Source of the DNA: Caprella mutica
Taxonomy: Eukaryota > Arthropoda > Malacostraca > Amphipoda > Caprellidae
Assembly: GCA_947561585.1 (NCBI GenBank)
Contig: CANNZV010002625.1
Location: 1-64,000, forward strand
Reading direction: 5' to 3'
Length of the DNA: 64,000 nucleotides
The notes under the pieces are model-generated. The model was not told the DNA's origin, searched no databases, and worked only from the letters and a program-made list of their open reading frames with translations. Of this stretch, positions 23,331 through 37,900 are shown piece by piece. Each line of letters starts with the position of its first letter. Within the stretch, counting starts at the first letter, position 1. A program made the translations under genes and the position numbers.

Positions 23331-23810
23331 TGAAACCACTAAACAATATTGAATTAATGTTTGACCGTAAATTAATAAGAACAAAACAATTAAAATATAG
23401 AAAATATTGAAAACAAGCACTGTATTGACTCAAAATTCCATAAATTCGTAGATTTATACTTCAATATTTCATAAAACAAATTCCTATAATTTCTTTACTA
23501 AAATCCACACTATTATCATATCAAGTTACCAGTTGAGTAAATATAATATCTTGATGACATTCGTTTGATATTTTTCAGCAATATGACAGAGCCACACAAT
23601 ATTCTGCGTGTGACAGCATAAACGATTCACTCTCCAATCCATGCGATATTATTTAGTCCACCCTACTGACAAACATATTTTTGTTGGAGAGTGAAGGGAC
23701 ACGGAAATAAATTTGGGTGGAAACATTATCCGAAAATATGAAATATTATGATGCATTCAGTTACCTTTTTAAGGTTATATTTTAGGTGGCACTCATTTAT
23801 TTGTAAAGTA
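23331..23810. other. No gene seen
   Basis: AT-rich, no supported feature. Confidence 0.45.
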
Positions 23811-24072
23811 AAATTGCCAGAAATTTGGTGGGACGATTTGTCAATGTCCCTGAACTACCAGGTAGAATTTTGGGAGCGATGCGGAGAAAGGTCAAGGTCA
23901 AGTTCATCTATAACTGACAAAATATTCAACCAAATTATCTGAAATATGGTGGGACGATTGGTCAATATCCCGGAGCCAGTTTATCAGATTTTTATTTAGC
24001 GAACGGGACAAAAGTTAAGGTCATTTTTAATCAGCGGCGAAGGTATGCGTTCTGCCGAGTGCCAGCTCTAGA
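23811..24072 (+). repeat. Dispersed GGTCAAGGTCA repeat, two partial copies in tandem
   Basis: First part: ggtgggacgatttgtcaatg..aaaggtcaaggtcaagttc. Second part: ggtgggacgattggtcaata..aaagttaaggtca, ending gcgaaggtatgcgttc..gagtgccagctcta. Same family as 20701-20866. Confidence 0.6.
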
Positions 24073-24109
24073 TAGTTGATATTTTATGCTTACAAAGTTA
24101 TCTAAATCG

Positions 24110-24362
24110 GAATTTACTAATAATAATTCACTATCAGCAATTTACTATGAGTGATTTACTATGAGTAATTTAATATAATTAATTTACTATCAATAATTTA
24201 CTGTCAATGAATTACTGTCAATAATTTACTATGAGTAATGTAATATCAATACTTTACTATCAATAATTTACTATGAGTAATGTAATATCATTAATCTACT
24301 ATCAATAATTTACTGTCAATGAATTACTGTCAATAATTTACTATCAGTAATTTAATTTATTA
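24110..24362. repeat. 15-bp tandem repeat (AATTTACTATCAATA)
   Basis: Degenerate units such as aatttactatcaata, aatttactatgagta and aattactgtcaata. A longer block (about 100 bp) is itself repeated within the array. Confidence 0.85.
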
Positions 24363-25229
24363 CCAAATATGATTGTTATGCTCTTAAATTTTATTTAGAT
24401 TTAAATTTTTTTCTTAAATTACTTACCTTTAAAATCGTTACGCTATAATTAATTGTTGTACAAGTAAAACTCGTACAGCGGACGATATCAAAAAAGACGC
24501 ACTCAATAAGGGACAAAAATGATCCGTTCTAAGAAGTCCTACAACGAATGAATTATATGGTTTAACATATATTTATTTCATCTACCAAGTATTTATTCAT
24601 ATATTTATTATATTCATAGGTATTACAATTTACAATCAACAATTAATATATTATTTTTCAGACATTTAATAATTTTGTACAGTTACCCTCTTCCTACACA
24701 CGTATACTATGATTAGAAAAATTCCATATAAATAGTAGAAAGGTGTAACTACTTATCTGAATTGCTAGATTTGGCAGGTAAACTCAAGCAGAAATTTCGT
24801 GCTGTCAAAAAAGACGCAGTAACAATTAAGTGATCTTTTTTTTTTTGGGGGGACAAAACACAAAAAAAAAACGGGAAATAAAATAATTATTTTATATATT
24901 GTGTTCAGTTGAATTACATGTTATTAATTAGGTTATATATATTAGTTTGCATATTTCCTTTTTTTTATATTCTATTGTACTTTCATATTCTATTATACAA
25001 ATATACAATTAAATGAATACGATCAATTTTATACGATTTCCATTGAAATTTTCAATCAGTAATAATCTAAGATTGTTTGCCTTCATTAGCATTTCTTTGA
25101 AATACTGTTCAAGAAAACTTACCATTTCTATATCTCCAACAGAAGTCAATTATCAGACCGCATTGCGTCCATTGATCGATATAGCGACCACTTTTTCCAC
25201 TACATGTACTGTCCGTTGTGCGAGATTTA
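24363..25229. other. No gene seen
   Basis: AT-rich; the short motif tcaaaaaagacgca occurs twice (near 24,490 and 24,806). The open frame that starts at 25,013 owes nearly all its length to the following array. Confidence 0.4.
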
Positions 25230-26905
25230 CCTGTACTCCATATTTATGTACTCTATATTTATGTACTCTATATTTACGTACTCTATATTTATGTACTCTA
25301 TATTTATGTACTCTATATTTATGTACTCTATATTTATGTACTCTATATTTATGTACTCTATATTTTCGTACTCTATATTTATGTACTCTATATTTATGTA
25401 CTCTATATTTATGTACTCTATATTTATGTACTCTATATTTATGTACTCTATATTTATGTACTCTATATTTTCGTACTCTATATTTATGTACTCTACATTT
25501 AGGTACTCCATATTTTCGTACTCTATATTTATGTACTCTATATTTTCGTACTCTATATTTATGTACTCTACATTTAGGTACTCCATATTTATGTACTCTA
25601 CATTTATGTACTCTATATTTATGTACTCTACATTTATGTACTCTATATTTATGTACTCTACATTTATGTACTCTATATTTATGTACTCTATATTTTCGTA
25701 CTCTATATTTATGTACTCTACATTTAGGTACTCCATATTTATGTACTCTACATTTATGTACTCTATATTTATGTACTCTACATTTATGTACTCTATATTT
25801 ATGTACTCTATATTTTCGTACTCTATATTTATGTACTCTACATTTATGAACTCTATATTTATGTACTCTACATTTAGGTACTCCATATTTATTTACTCTA
25901 TATTTTCGTACTCTATATTTATGTACTCTACATTTATGTACTCTATATTTATGTACTCTATATTTATGTACTCTATATTTATGTACTCTATATTTATGTA
26001 CTCTATATTTTCGTACTCTATATTTATGTACTCTATATTTATGTACTCTATATTTATGTACTCTATATTTTCGTACTCTATATTTATGTACTCTACATTT
26101 AGGTACTCCATATTTTCGTACTCTATATTTATGTACTCTATATTTTCGTACTCTATATTTATGTACTCTACATTTAGGTAATCTATATTTATGTACTCTA
26201 CATTTATGTACTCTATATTTATGTACTCTACATTTATGTACTCTATATTTATGTACTCTACATTTATGTACTCTATATTTATGTACTCTATATTTTCGTA
26301 CTCTATATTTATGTACTCTACATTTAGGTACTCCATATTTATGTACTCTACATTTAGGTACTCCATATTTTCGTACTCTATATTTATGTACTCTATATTT
26401 ATGTACTCTATATTTATGTACTCTACATTTATGTACTCTATATTTATGTACTCTATATTTATGTACTCTACATTTAGGTACTCCATATTTATGTACTCTA
26501 CATTTAGGTACTCCATATTTATGTACTCTACATTTATGTACTCTATATTTATGTACTCTACATTTATGTACTCTATTTTTATGTACTCTACATTTATGTA
26601 CTCTATATTTATGTACTCTACATTTATGTACTCTATATTTATGTACTCTACATTTAGGTACTCCATATTTTCGTACTCTATATTTATGTACTCTATATTT
26701 TCGTACTCTATATTTATGTACTCTATATTTATGTACTCTATATTTATGTACTCTACATTTAGGTACTCTATATTTATGTACTCTATATTTATGTACTCTA
26801 TATTTATGTACTCTACATTTAGGTACTCCATATTTATGTACTCTACATTTAGGTACTCCACATTTATGTACTCTATATTTATGTACTCTACATTTATGTA
26901 CTCAA
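25230..26905. repeat. 15-bp minisatellite array with variant units
   Basis: About 112 copies of tatttatgtactcta, with three main variants (tattttcgtactcta, catttatgtactcta, catttaggtactcca). The period is a multiple of 3 and lacks stops in several frames, so long frames exist on both strands (a YSIFM repeat on plus, a INIEY repeat on minus). Variant order is non-random: about 300 bp near 25,440-25,745 reappears 600 bp later. Confidence 0.98.
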
Positions 26906-29900
26906 ATTCTCTCTGTTGAATTTCACAAAACAGAATTCAATTTCTACATCCTAAAAAAGATCAAAAATTTTAAGTTTTCCATTCGCTGGCAACCTCAAAT
27001 AAATATATATGCAGTATATATAATAAATATATATGTAGTTCTTCAATATATGTTAAGACTACATTTTATTTTGTGAGTTTCTATTTGTGTATTTGAAAGC
27101 ATTTGGTATTCCATTAAAATGTCTCTGGAGTATTTGTATGGCAGCACTCAGTCGACTACTAATGGCAGTAGAACTGTGCGAGCAAAGGTACAGCTATGAA
27201 TGATTAGTGTGCTATCTGCTAATGGAATAATTTAACAACAAATAGTAGTTTAAAGAGACTATCTAACATTAAGTTTGTTTCATATGTTATTTCGAGATTA
27301 TAAAGTAAAGAATCTATCTATAACTTAGTTTGACAGGATGTTAGATTGAATGTACTGGAAAATTGAATTCTATACTAGAGTTAAATATCTCTATGAGTAA
27401 AGAATCTATGTATAACTTATACTTTTTATTCTCGATTTGGTTTACTTACTCAACCTTTAAATTTTCGTGAGTAAAGGATTTATATTTAATTAACTTTAAA
27501 ATGTTCGATGTCATTAGTTATTTGCGAAAATTACATATATCATGACCTACGTTAATTGAAACCCACTATCCGACTACTGTGGGCGTGATTAAGTGACTGA
27601 GAATAACGTGACGTCATGTAGTTCCCTTTACTGTTTCAATAAATTAAATAAGACATCTTCGAAATGGGAATCTATAATGTATGAAATATTAATCATATCA
27701 TTATAAACCAATATGTGTACTAATCTACTATATAGTAATATTTTAATTAGGTACTAAGTCTCTCAACAAATAAAAACTTTTATCCAAATCATTTTTGACT
27801 TAATTCGAGGTTACCTACTTCAAAGTTATTAAATAATAAGTAATATAATTTATCACCGTCCATTCAGATTTTAAAAAGTCTATTTAATACTATAATATTT
27901 TAGAGCATTAATACATCTGATGATAGCATATAAAATAACTAATAGCTCTATATAATCATGTATTAATTCCATATATACAGCACTGGTATTAAATACATTT
28001 AATGAAAAGGAATTTATTATAAAATACTCTGACTAATCTAGCCTTAATTAAGATGTTATAATGGAAAAGAGTTGAATAATGGAAAAGAGTTGAATTATTT
28101 CTTCTCTAAAATCAATAAATTCTCTTTTTAATAGAAAATCATACGTAGAAAATTGATTGATTGTTTTGATATTTCATGTAAAACAATACAGTTTTCTAAA
28201 TTTAGGATGATAAAATATTACAAATTGATTGTTATTTAAATTTAGTTTAATTCATATCCAAAAGTATATACGGATATCATGAATACGAATTGAAATTAAA
28301 ATTATTTATAATTATCATGTCATTTTTTTCTGAATTTACCGTATAGAGACTACAAATAGTTTTATAGAATTTAATCAAAATGCTAACTCGCAATTAATTT
28401 CATTTAAGAGATTAAACTTGACTAAGGAATCTGAAATTTGAGGTTTTGAAACACTATTCAAAACTAGCAGTTTGAGTTCAATCAAAATACCAGTGAATTG
28501 TATAAACTCATTGATTTGCAATGAAACAAAATTCATTTATATGCTTCATAAAAGTTATTTATGTGAAAGAAGATGTATTATCTATAAAATATACAACAAA
28601 AATAATGTGTTATTTTGATAATTGAAAATTCATTTGAATGAATCATTTTGATGATATTTTTACTTTTTAAGTATTATTTTAGTAATACATTTTTTTAGTC
28701 TATGAATCCAAAACTATGACAATCTTTGCAAATAAGCTAAAAAATAAACAGAGACTTCCGAGAAATATATAACGTGACGCCCAGTCAGTATAAATTTGCT
28801 GAAATTTGGTCTTAAATGAAGTCTCCCAATTACTCTTTTATTCGGGGATAGGGTATTTTCTTTAGAATTCGTTCCTTTAAATTAAAGTATTAAGTAAATT
28901 AAAGGCGAAATGAAGTCAATATACCTATTCAAGTTTTCATTGCTCTATTGTATGAAAATTTTAAATTTGACCAATCAAAATATTTTCACATCCTATCAAA
29001 AAGATTGATATTTCAAATTGAATTCACTGAAAGCATATACCGCGGGATATGTACATTTACCTCAGGATTTAAAACTGTTGTTTCACTTTCAGAATTCACT
29101 TCCCCAGCAGCAATGCATTAGTCAAAGATCAAAAGTCCCGCCACGCAATCTCATCTTTTACCAAACCAGGCAAATTTATTCCGTGGATATTCACTGAAGT
29201 TAACCATATTTGCAGCTTGCCAAATGATTTTGCCTTTAGGAAGACCACAATTTGTCAGAGAAGATAAACGCTCTGTGGAGGTATTGCAGCTTTTATTTAT
29301 ATTCCACCTTCTTTTGTGTTAATGTTTGGTTGACTATATATTTATATGACTTGTAGTGTTTACAGTAAATTAAACTTCAGAGTTACTACAATACTAATAG
29401 TCTTTACTGTAAATTTACCTTCAGAAATACTAAAACCTGACAGTCTTAATTGTAGATTAAAATTAAAAGAAAGTAAAATAATTATAACTAGTCTTTATTG
29501 TAACTTACAGACATCTTAGCAATTCACAACCATCTTGATAATCTTATGAACGTATACAAACAAAGTAATATATCCCAAACTAAGACTTTACATACATCCT
29601 AAAGTTCTATATACAAAGTGCATGATACCTGAAAGCTCTCTATCAGACTGCAGGAAGACATATGACTGCAATGAAACTAAGGCTAAGAAGCCATAGCCTA
29701 TCTCAGATATTCTCCATCGGTTCTCCAGGGCTCAATATAATTGGATTTCTGGAAGCAATACAGAAGCCATCCACATCAATTCAGACGATAAGACGAAATA
29801 GTGCATGGAACTATACTATTTATCAAATAATAATGACTATCTAAGTATCGTGCTTTTAATTACCTACTTGGAAATATGAAGTGAATTGCGTTTAGTTAAA

Positions 29901-30046
29901 TTTAACACCTCGGTCCTGACTTTCATTAATATTTGAATTGTTTTCCAAATTCGAATGTCGTATTGAAAGAGAACGAGATTTTGTATTGTATTTCAAAAAT
30001 GTATATTGCAATAAATTACATTGTGTTATAATAGATTAATAATTCA
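26906..30046. other. Long AT-rich stretch without a recognised gene
   Basis: Only short frames; one of 60 residues at 29662-29844 has no recognisable family. A small duplication of aatggaaaagagttgaat occurs near 28,061-28,095. I see no RNA gene. Confidence 0.4.
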
Positions 30047-30235
30047 ATGAATACACTTAGGAACAAGAAGACACTTAGTGACAGGAGGATACATAGGAAC
30101 AATAGGACACTTAGGAACTTAAGGACACTTTTAAGAACATGTGGACATTTAAGAACAAGAGGACACATAAGCACAAGAGAACAAATCAAAGTAAAAGGAC
30201 AGTTAGGACAAATTGAAGAAAAAAGATAATTTTTA
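30047..30235. repeat. Degenerate 18-bp tandem repeat
   Basis: Loose copies of aggaacaagaggacactt. The 60-residue frame across it (RNNRTLRNLRTL..) is array translation. Confidence 0.6.
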
Positions 30236-33050
30236 CAACATATATAAGGATATTAAAAAAATGAATGAAAAAAGGAAAATAAATATGGGGTTACTGATTA
30301 ATATATAGGATCCTTCAAAAAGTTTTTTTACAAACATCTATCATTGTTGTATCCTAGCTTCCATTTTAAAAAAAAAGGTTTTCATTCATTTTCTCAAAAT
30401 TGAAAGGAAATATGTATATATTGCTATATATAGGGGTTGATAGATGGTTTAATCGTTCCAATTATATAACTTTAAGAGGATATCGGATGGAGTAAATCGA
30501 GCCTCTTAAAGCCAGTTAAATTTCATAAGTTTAGAGTTGTATGTAAAAATATGTAACATTAAACTAATAGATATAAAACCAAACGTACGTGTGTACCCTA
30601 CATGATATAAAGTAAAAAATAAAACAAAATCGTAAATTCCTTTCATATTATAATAATTTTATATTTTATTTAACCCTATAAATTGAATAAATCTGCTTAA
30701 AATCATGCTTGAATCGCCAATAATATTGATGTGATTATGTGAATTGTTTTCATATGAATCTTCCATGAAACGGCTTCAAATCGCACTTGAATCATCGTTG
30801 ATTTAAAGACGGTTACAGTCGGTTAGCATGTGCTTCTTCGATGAAGCGACAATCATTCTGCCTTATTTTATACGAAAAATCTTGGATAAAACGGACACTT
30901 CTTCGAGTATTTATCGATGATTCATCGTCAATACGCCGATTCATGTTTAGGTACTCTTCCAAAAATCGGCTATAAATCGGCCTTGAAAATCAACTGGGTA
31001 GTCCTGATGATGAATGGAAATCTTTCTATTAGAAAGCTTGAAACTTAAAATACCTTCAAAGTTGACTTCAAATAACCTCTTGATAAAACGGATATCCCTT
31101 TGAGTATGAATCTTTTCAATCGAATAGGTACATCTTAAATCAAAATGATGTTTTCTATTCATTATTTTATCGTTTATTCCTTGCAATAATCAATGTAGAT
31201 AATAATTATCGTATTAACTCTAAAAAGCGTGAACATGTTCCACTAATAACCTATTCTGTTTATTCAGTCCATTTACTCATATTATTGCAGTAATACATAA
31301 ATCAGATATCAATATTTTCAGTCTGCAAACTTGTTTTTGAGAGTTAGGTGAAGATTACGCAGCAACTTTGTAAGATAAGTCAGAAGTTAGAGTCAATATG
31401 GTAGAATAAACACAAGAAATGAATTATTCGAATTGCTATCTGAACTTCGTAGTGATAAATGTTATTCAACGTAAGAGATAAACTTAGTTGCAGTAATCAG
31501 ATTGAAACAAACAGATTTTCTTGATTGCAGTTAATTTTATATGATACGTACATGAATTATATAACTCTAATTGTGCATAAACTACCAATGCGTACCTACC
31601 AACAACCTTCATTACAATTATTTATTCAATTAAAAGTCTAAAATCTGACATTGTAATTGGAAAATGAAATCTAGTCAAAAAAAATTAGAACTTATATGCA
31701 GTAATCTATCATAGTTATCATATTATAAATCAACGCGTTCCTTTATTAATTAGTTAGTTATTCCGTCCGTTACTCTTTCAGTAATTAAATGTAAGCGAAT
31801 TCGATTCTAATCTCCTTGCTATGAATTTCTCCCCATTTTGTTATTAGGTAGTTATTAATGTTTTCATTTCAATTTTCAAATTTGAATGTCTAAAAGTCGT
31901 TTATTGGGGTACCATTGTCCAATTATTTTGACAAATGTACCGATATTGTAAGAATATTGAGGCAATGTTGTAGGTGATGTTGTCCAAGAAAATATCATTA
32001 CTATGAACGTTATCCCTTTCGATGCATGAACTTCAAGCTAATGACTGAAGACAACTTTTTGCAACTTAAAATGAGAAGAGCATCTGCTGGTTCCCAGGGA
32101 TGTGAAAATTAATGACATCCTTTTTATCGTGAGTTTAAATAATCTCCTGTTATAATTAATAGTTAGGTAACATTTTGGTATATGATGAATATAATATATG
32201 TTTACGGTATACACACTCGATTGTTCTGAGATGTTTCGAAAAGATATCAATAATATATGTTATATAATGACTTGTATAATATATTTGGGAAATACAGGGT
32301 AATTTATTAATATATTATTATTTCTCTACTATATTTGATTCATTTGAAGGTACATACAATGATGGGTATCGTATATAGCAAACCTATAATCTTTCGTTGA
32401 AATAGACACTTATTATATGATACTATATATATCATATAATTTAAAAAAACGTATGAGTAACTAATAAATAATTTATCGTTAAATTATAAATCAAAATTGA
32501 GAAGCCCATTCACACAAAATTAATATCTAAAATAATTATTATTGATTTTTATTACAAGAATAATAAAATAAATTCGCAGTTCAAGTCAAATATTTTTAAT
32601 ACTCCGAATTCATTTCATCTTTTCAACATTTTGACCTAAATATCTACATAAATAATAAAGATAAAAACACTTAAATTCTCTCACAAACGTAAGTTCCAGT
32701 GGACTGCAAATGAAGTGTTTGAAGTTAAGCATTACAAGGCTGTTTCTAATTGAATTTAGAAAGCAGTTGAATATGCATGAGACGAACCTTTGAAATTCTA
32801 ATTTTCATTGAGGGGTTTGAGGAAAATTCCCCATTTTCTTGGCCTTTGATCCGTAAGCTTTATTGATGAAGATTGTAAGGAAGATGACACTTTAGGAGAA
32901 AGGAATAGTTTTGTCTATTGTCCTCGAAGAAGCGGATTGATCTTCCCTCTTGAAAGTCCTTTAAAAGTATGAAAACGGGGAGAGAATTGGGTGATTTAAC
33001 TGAAATATGAAACAATCTTCACTTCAGTAAGCTTTGACCACTTGCTTATT
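30236..33050. other. No gene seen; scattered repeat traces
   Basis: AT-rich. 31001-31044 matches one arm of the hairpin MITE at 22034-22158. Near 31,940-31,985 a stretch (gatattgtaagaatattgaggcaatgttgt) looks like two stray units of the CAATATTG minisatellite theme. No gene supported. Confidence 0.4.
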
Positions 33051-33057
33051 CGATAGT

Positions 33058-33720
33058 GAAGATCCAAACCTAGAAAATATTGACCTTGAAGATCTCAACC
33101 TAGAAGATCTTAACCTAGAAGATCTTAGCCTAGAAGATCCTAACCTAGAAGATCTTAACCTAGAAAATATTAGCCTAGAAGATCCTAACCTAGAAGATCT
33201 TAACCTAGAAAATATTAACCTAGAAGACCTAAACCTAAAAGATCTCAACCTAAAAAATCTTAACCTAGAAGACCTAAACCTAAAAGATCTCAACCTAAAA
33301 AATCTTAACCTAGAAGATCTAAACCTAGAAGATCTTAACCTAGAAAATATTAACCTAGAAAATCCTAACCTAGAAGATCTAAACCGAGAAGATCTTAACC
33401 TAGAAAATATTAACCTAGAAAATCCTAACCTAGAAGATCCTAACCTAGAAAATCCTAACCTAGAAGATCTAAACCTAGAAAATCTTAACCTAGAAAATCT
33501 TAACCTAGAAAATCCTAACCTAGAAGATCTTAACCTAGAAGATCTTAACCTAGAAGATCTTAACCTAGAAGATATTAACCTAGAAGATATTAACCTAGAA
33601 ATTCTTAATGTAGAAGATCTTAATCTAGAAAATCTTAACCTAGAAGATCTTAACCTAGAAGATTTCAACCTTGAAGGTCTTAAGGTAGAAGATCTTAACC
33701 TGGAAGATCTTAATCATTAT
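33058..33720. repeat. 15-bp minisatellite; plus frame reads a five-residue NLEDL repeat
   Basis: About 44 copies of aacctagaagatctt. An ATG-to-stop frame of 237 residues (33034-33747) reads NLEDL, NLENI, NLEDP and so on, formally matching the A/x-N/D-L-x-x pattern of pentapeptide-repeat proteins. Against coding: the minus strand is also open over 214 residues, differences between units fall at all codon positions, and no promoter, intron or flanking domain is seen. I favour a non-coding array. Confidence 0.85.
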
Positions 33721-34935
33721 AATTTGAACATTGATAATCTTCCATAAAAACCTCAACCAAAAAGATCTTAGAAGTGATAATTAGAAAATAGCTTCAGTAA
33801 AGATAATAATTAGTAAAGATCTTAACATTGCAGATCTAAATTCTAAAGATCTCTCCTTCATAGATCATCAAAACAGATTCAAACCATCAAGATCATTAGA
33901 TAAAAAAACACTACCAGTATTCTACAAACAAGAAATGTTAATTAAAATTATTAAAATGTTAATTAAAATGTTAATTAAAATGACTAAAATATTAATTAAA
34001 ATGAAGGAAATGAATAATTAAGATATTGATGGAAAATATTTAATCATCTCCATGATATATTACAAAAATGAGAACACATTATAAGTTAATATATTATCAA
34101 GTAAGTATTTTTATTCCCTATTATTTATTCAACCTATGCATCTATGTAATCAAAATGACCAATCAACATCTGCATTCAGTTTGTTGTCCCTAATTTATTT
34201 CGGGGATTATTGCTCATGACGGCAGGAAATTTTAAATTATGAGAAAGGAATAGATTTATAAATTCAATAAAAAAAATATCTTCAAACCTAACTAATTTAA
34301 ATGTCTTCACTTAAAATTTTGACTTCGCTTAAAAACAGACTATTAATTTTTTTTCTGATTTAATCTATTAGAATTATTATTTATCATTAAGATGATTACA
34401 TATTTATTCCTTTTAATATAGCAATAGTACAAACAATCTCAAATACTGCTCAGTACCTAAAATCACTAAATAAACCAATCCCAATTTATTATTTTTCCAC
34501 AATGAAGTCCCCAATTAAGAATCCCTAAGTTACTTTTGTGGCGTCACTCCCCAACTATTATGCCATGATTCAAAACTTTGTCAATTATTGGATTTTGTAG
34601 AAACTTGGAGCTAGACAGCTCTGTGAACAATTTCTCACCATTTTTATGAAACTAAAACGCAACTTTCGTCATATCAACATTTTTCTAATGAGATATCATC
34701 TTTTCAGTAAGTTTCGCTGTTTTTAATTATCTGAGAAATTGGAAATGAAGCAAATGTTGATATTTGGAATTGTAGCACAGTTATATTTATTTACAAAGCG
34801 AATTTTTTTTGAGAAATTGTTCAACTGTGGAGGCTTTAAAAGGAAACTTTTTCGTTTGGAGAATTCTTTCACATAAAAATGATACGGAGAGAAAATGTTT
34901 TTCTGTGAAAAGTCTTGAATATCAAAGTAATTCGT
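33721..34935. other. No gene seen
   Basis: AT-rich; short imperfect repeats of ttaattaaaatg near 33,940-34,010. Frames are short and unrecognised. Confidence 0.45.
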
Positions 34936-37900
34936 AACTCTTACGGTAAAGAACATTCGTACAATATCTATTTACAGTCAATACAAATAATATTCCACTA
35001 GGGATGAACTCTTACGGAGAAGAACATTCATACAATATCTATTTACAGTCAATACAAATAATATTCCACTAGGGATGAACTCTTACGGTAAAGAACATTC
35101 GTACAATATCTATTTACAGTCAATACAAATAATATTCCACTAGGGATGAACTCTTACGATGAAGAACATTCATACAATATCTATTTACAGTCAATACAAA
35201 TAATATTCCACTAGGGATGAACTCTTACGGAGAAGAACATTCATACAATATCTATTTACAGTCAATACAAATAATATTCCACTAGGGATGAACTCTTACG
35301 GTAAAGAACATTCGTACAATATCTATTTACAGTCAATACAAATAATATTCCACTAGGGATGAACTCTTACGGTGAAGAACATTCATACAATATCTATTTA
35401 CAGTCAATACAAATAATATTCCACTAGGGATGAACTCTTACGGTAAAGAACATTCGTACAATATCTATTTACAGTCAATACAAATAATATTCCACTAGGG
35501 ATGAACTCTTACGATGAAGAACATTCATACAATATCTATTTACAGTCAATATAAATAATATTCCATTAGGGATGAACTCTTACGGTGAAGAACATTCATA
35601 CAATATCTATTTACAGTCAATACAAATAATATTCCACTAGGGATGAACTCTTACGGTGAAGAACATTCATACAATATCTATTTACAGTCAATACAAATAA
35701 TATTCCACTAGGGATGAACTCTTACGGTAAAGAACATTCGTACAATATCTATTTAGAGTCAATACAAATAATATTCCACTAGGGATGAACTCTTACGGTA
35801 AAGAACATTCGTACAATATCTATTTACAGTCAATACAAATAATATTCCACTAGGGATGAACTCTTACGGTGAAGAACATTCATACAATATCTATTTACAG
35901 TCAATACAAATAATATTCCACTAGGGATGAACTCTTACGATGAAGAACATTCGTACAATATCTATTTACAGTCAATACAAATAATATTCCACTAGGGATG
36001 AACTCTTACGGTAAAGAACATTCGTACAATATCTATTTACAGTCAATACAAATAATATTCCACTAGGGATGAACTCTTACGGTAAAGAACATTCGTACAA
36101 TATCTATTTACAGTCAATACAAATAATATTCCACTAGGGATGAACTCTTACGGTGAAGAACATTCATACAATATCTATTTACAGTCAATACAAATATTAT
36201 TCCTCTAGGGATGAACTCTTACGGTGAGGAACATTCATACAATATCTATTTACAGTCAATACAATAATATTCCACTAGGGATGAACTCTTACGATGAAGA
36301 ACATTCATACAATATCTATTTACAGTCAATACAAATAAAATTCCACAAGGGATGAACTCTTACGGTGAAGAACATTCATACAATATCTATTTACAGTCAA
36401 TACAAATAATATTCCACTAGGGATGAACTCTTACGGTGAAGAACATTCGTACAATATCTATTTACAGTCAATACAAATAATATTCCACTAGGGATGAACT
36501 CTTACGGTAAAGAACATTCGTACAATATCTATTTACAGTCAATACAAATAATATTCCACTAGGGATGAACTCTTACGGTAAAGAACATTCGTACAATATC
36601 TATTTACAGTCAATACAAATAATATTCCACTAGGGATGAACTCTTACGGTGAAGAACATTCATACAATATCTATTTACAGTCAATACAAATAATATTCCT
36701 CTAGGGATGAACTCTTACGGTGAAGAACATTCATACAATATCTATTTACAGTCAATACAAATAATATTCCACTAGGGATAAACTCTTACGGTAAAGAACA
36801 TTCGTACAATATCTATTTACAGTCAATACAAATAATATTCCACTAGGGATGAACTCTTACGGTAAAGAACATTCGTACAATATCTATTTACAGTCAATAC
36901 AAATAATATTCCACTAGGGATAAACTCTTACGGTAAAGAACATTCGTACAATATCTATTTACAGTCAATACAAATAATGTTCCACTAGGGATGAACTCTT
37001 ACGGTAAAGAACATTCGTACAATATTTATTTACAGTCAATACAAATAATATCCCACTAGGGATGAACTCTTACGGTGAAGAACATTCATACAATATCTAT
37101 TAACAGTCAATACAAATAATATTCCACTAGGGATGAACTCTTACGGTGAAGAACATTCATACAATATCTATTTACAGTCAATACAAATAATATTCCACTA
37201 GGGATGAACTCTTACGGTAAAGAACATTCGTACAATATCTATTTACAGTCAATACAAATAATATTCCACTAGGGATGAACTCTTACGGTAAAGAACATTC
37301 GTACAATATCTATTTACAGTCAATACAAATAATATTCCACTAGGGATGAACTCTTACGGTGAAGAACATTCATACAATATCTATTTACAGTCAATACAAA
37401 TAATATTCCACTAGGGATGAACTCTTACGATGAAGAACATTCGTACAATATCTATTTACAGTCAATACAAATAATATTCCACTAGGGATGAACTCTTACG
37501 GTGAAGAACATTCATACAATATCTATTTACAGTCAATACAAATAATATTCCACTAGGGATGAACTCTTACGGTAAAGAACATTCGTACAATATCTATTTA
37601 CAGTCAATACAAATAATATTCCACTAGGGATGAACTCTTACGGTAAAGAACATTCGTACAATATCTATTTACAGTCAATACAAATAATATTCCACTAGGG
37701 ATGAACTCTTACGGTAAAGAACATTCGTACAATATCTATTTACAGTCAATACAAATAATATTCCACTAGGGATGAACTCTTACGGTAAAGAACATTCGTA
37801 CAATATCTATTTACAGTCAATACAAATAATATTCCACTAGGGATGAACTCTTACGGTAAAGAACATTCGTACAATATCTATTTACAGTCAATACAAATAC

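Noticed and set aside
24481..24830. Repeated tcaaaaaagacgca motif as a possible element end
   Set aside because: Only a 14-bp match with no inverted partner or target duplication.
25013..26919. Several 200-320-residue frames on both strands (YSIFM, INIEY repeats)
   Set aside because: All arise from one 15-bp array that lacks stops in several frames on both strands; overlapping sense and antisense frames cannot all be genes.
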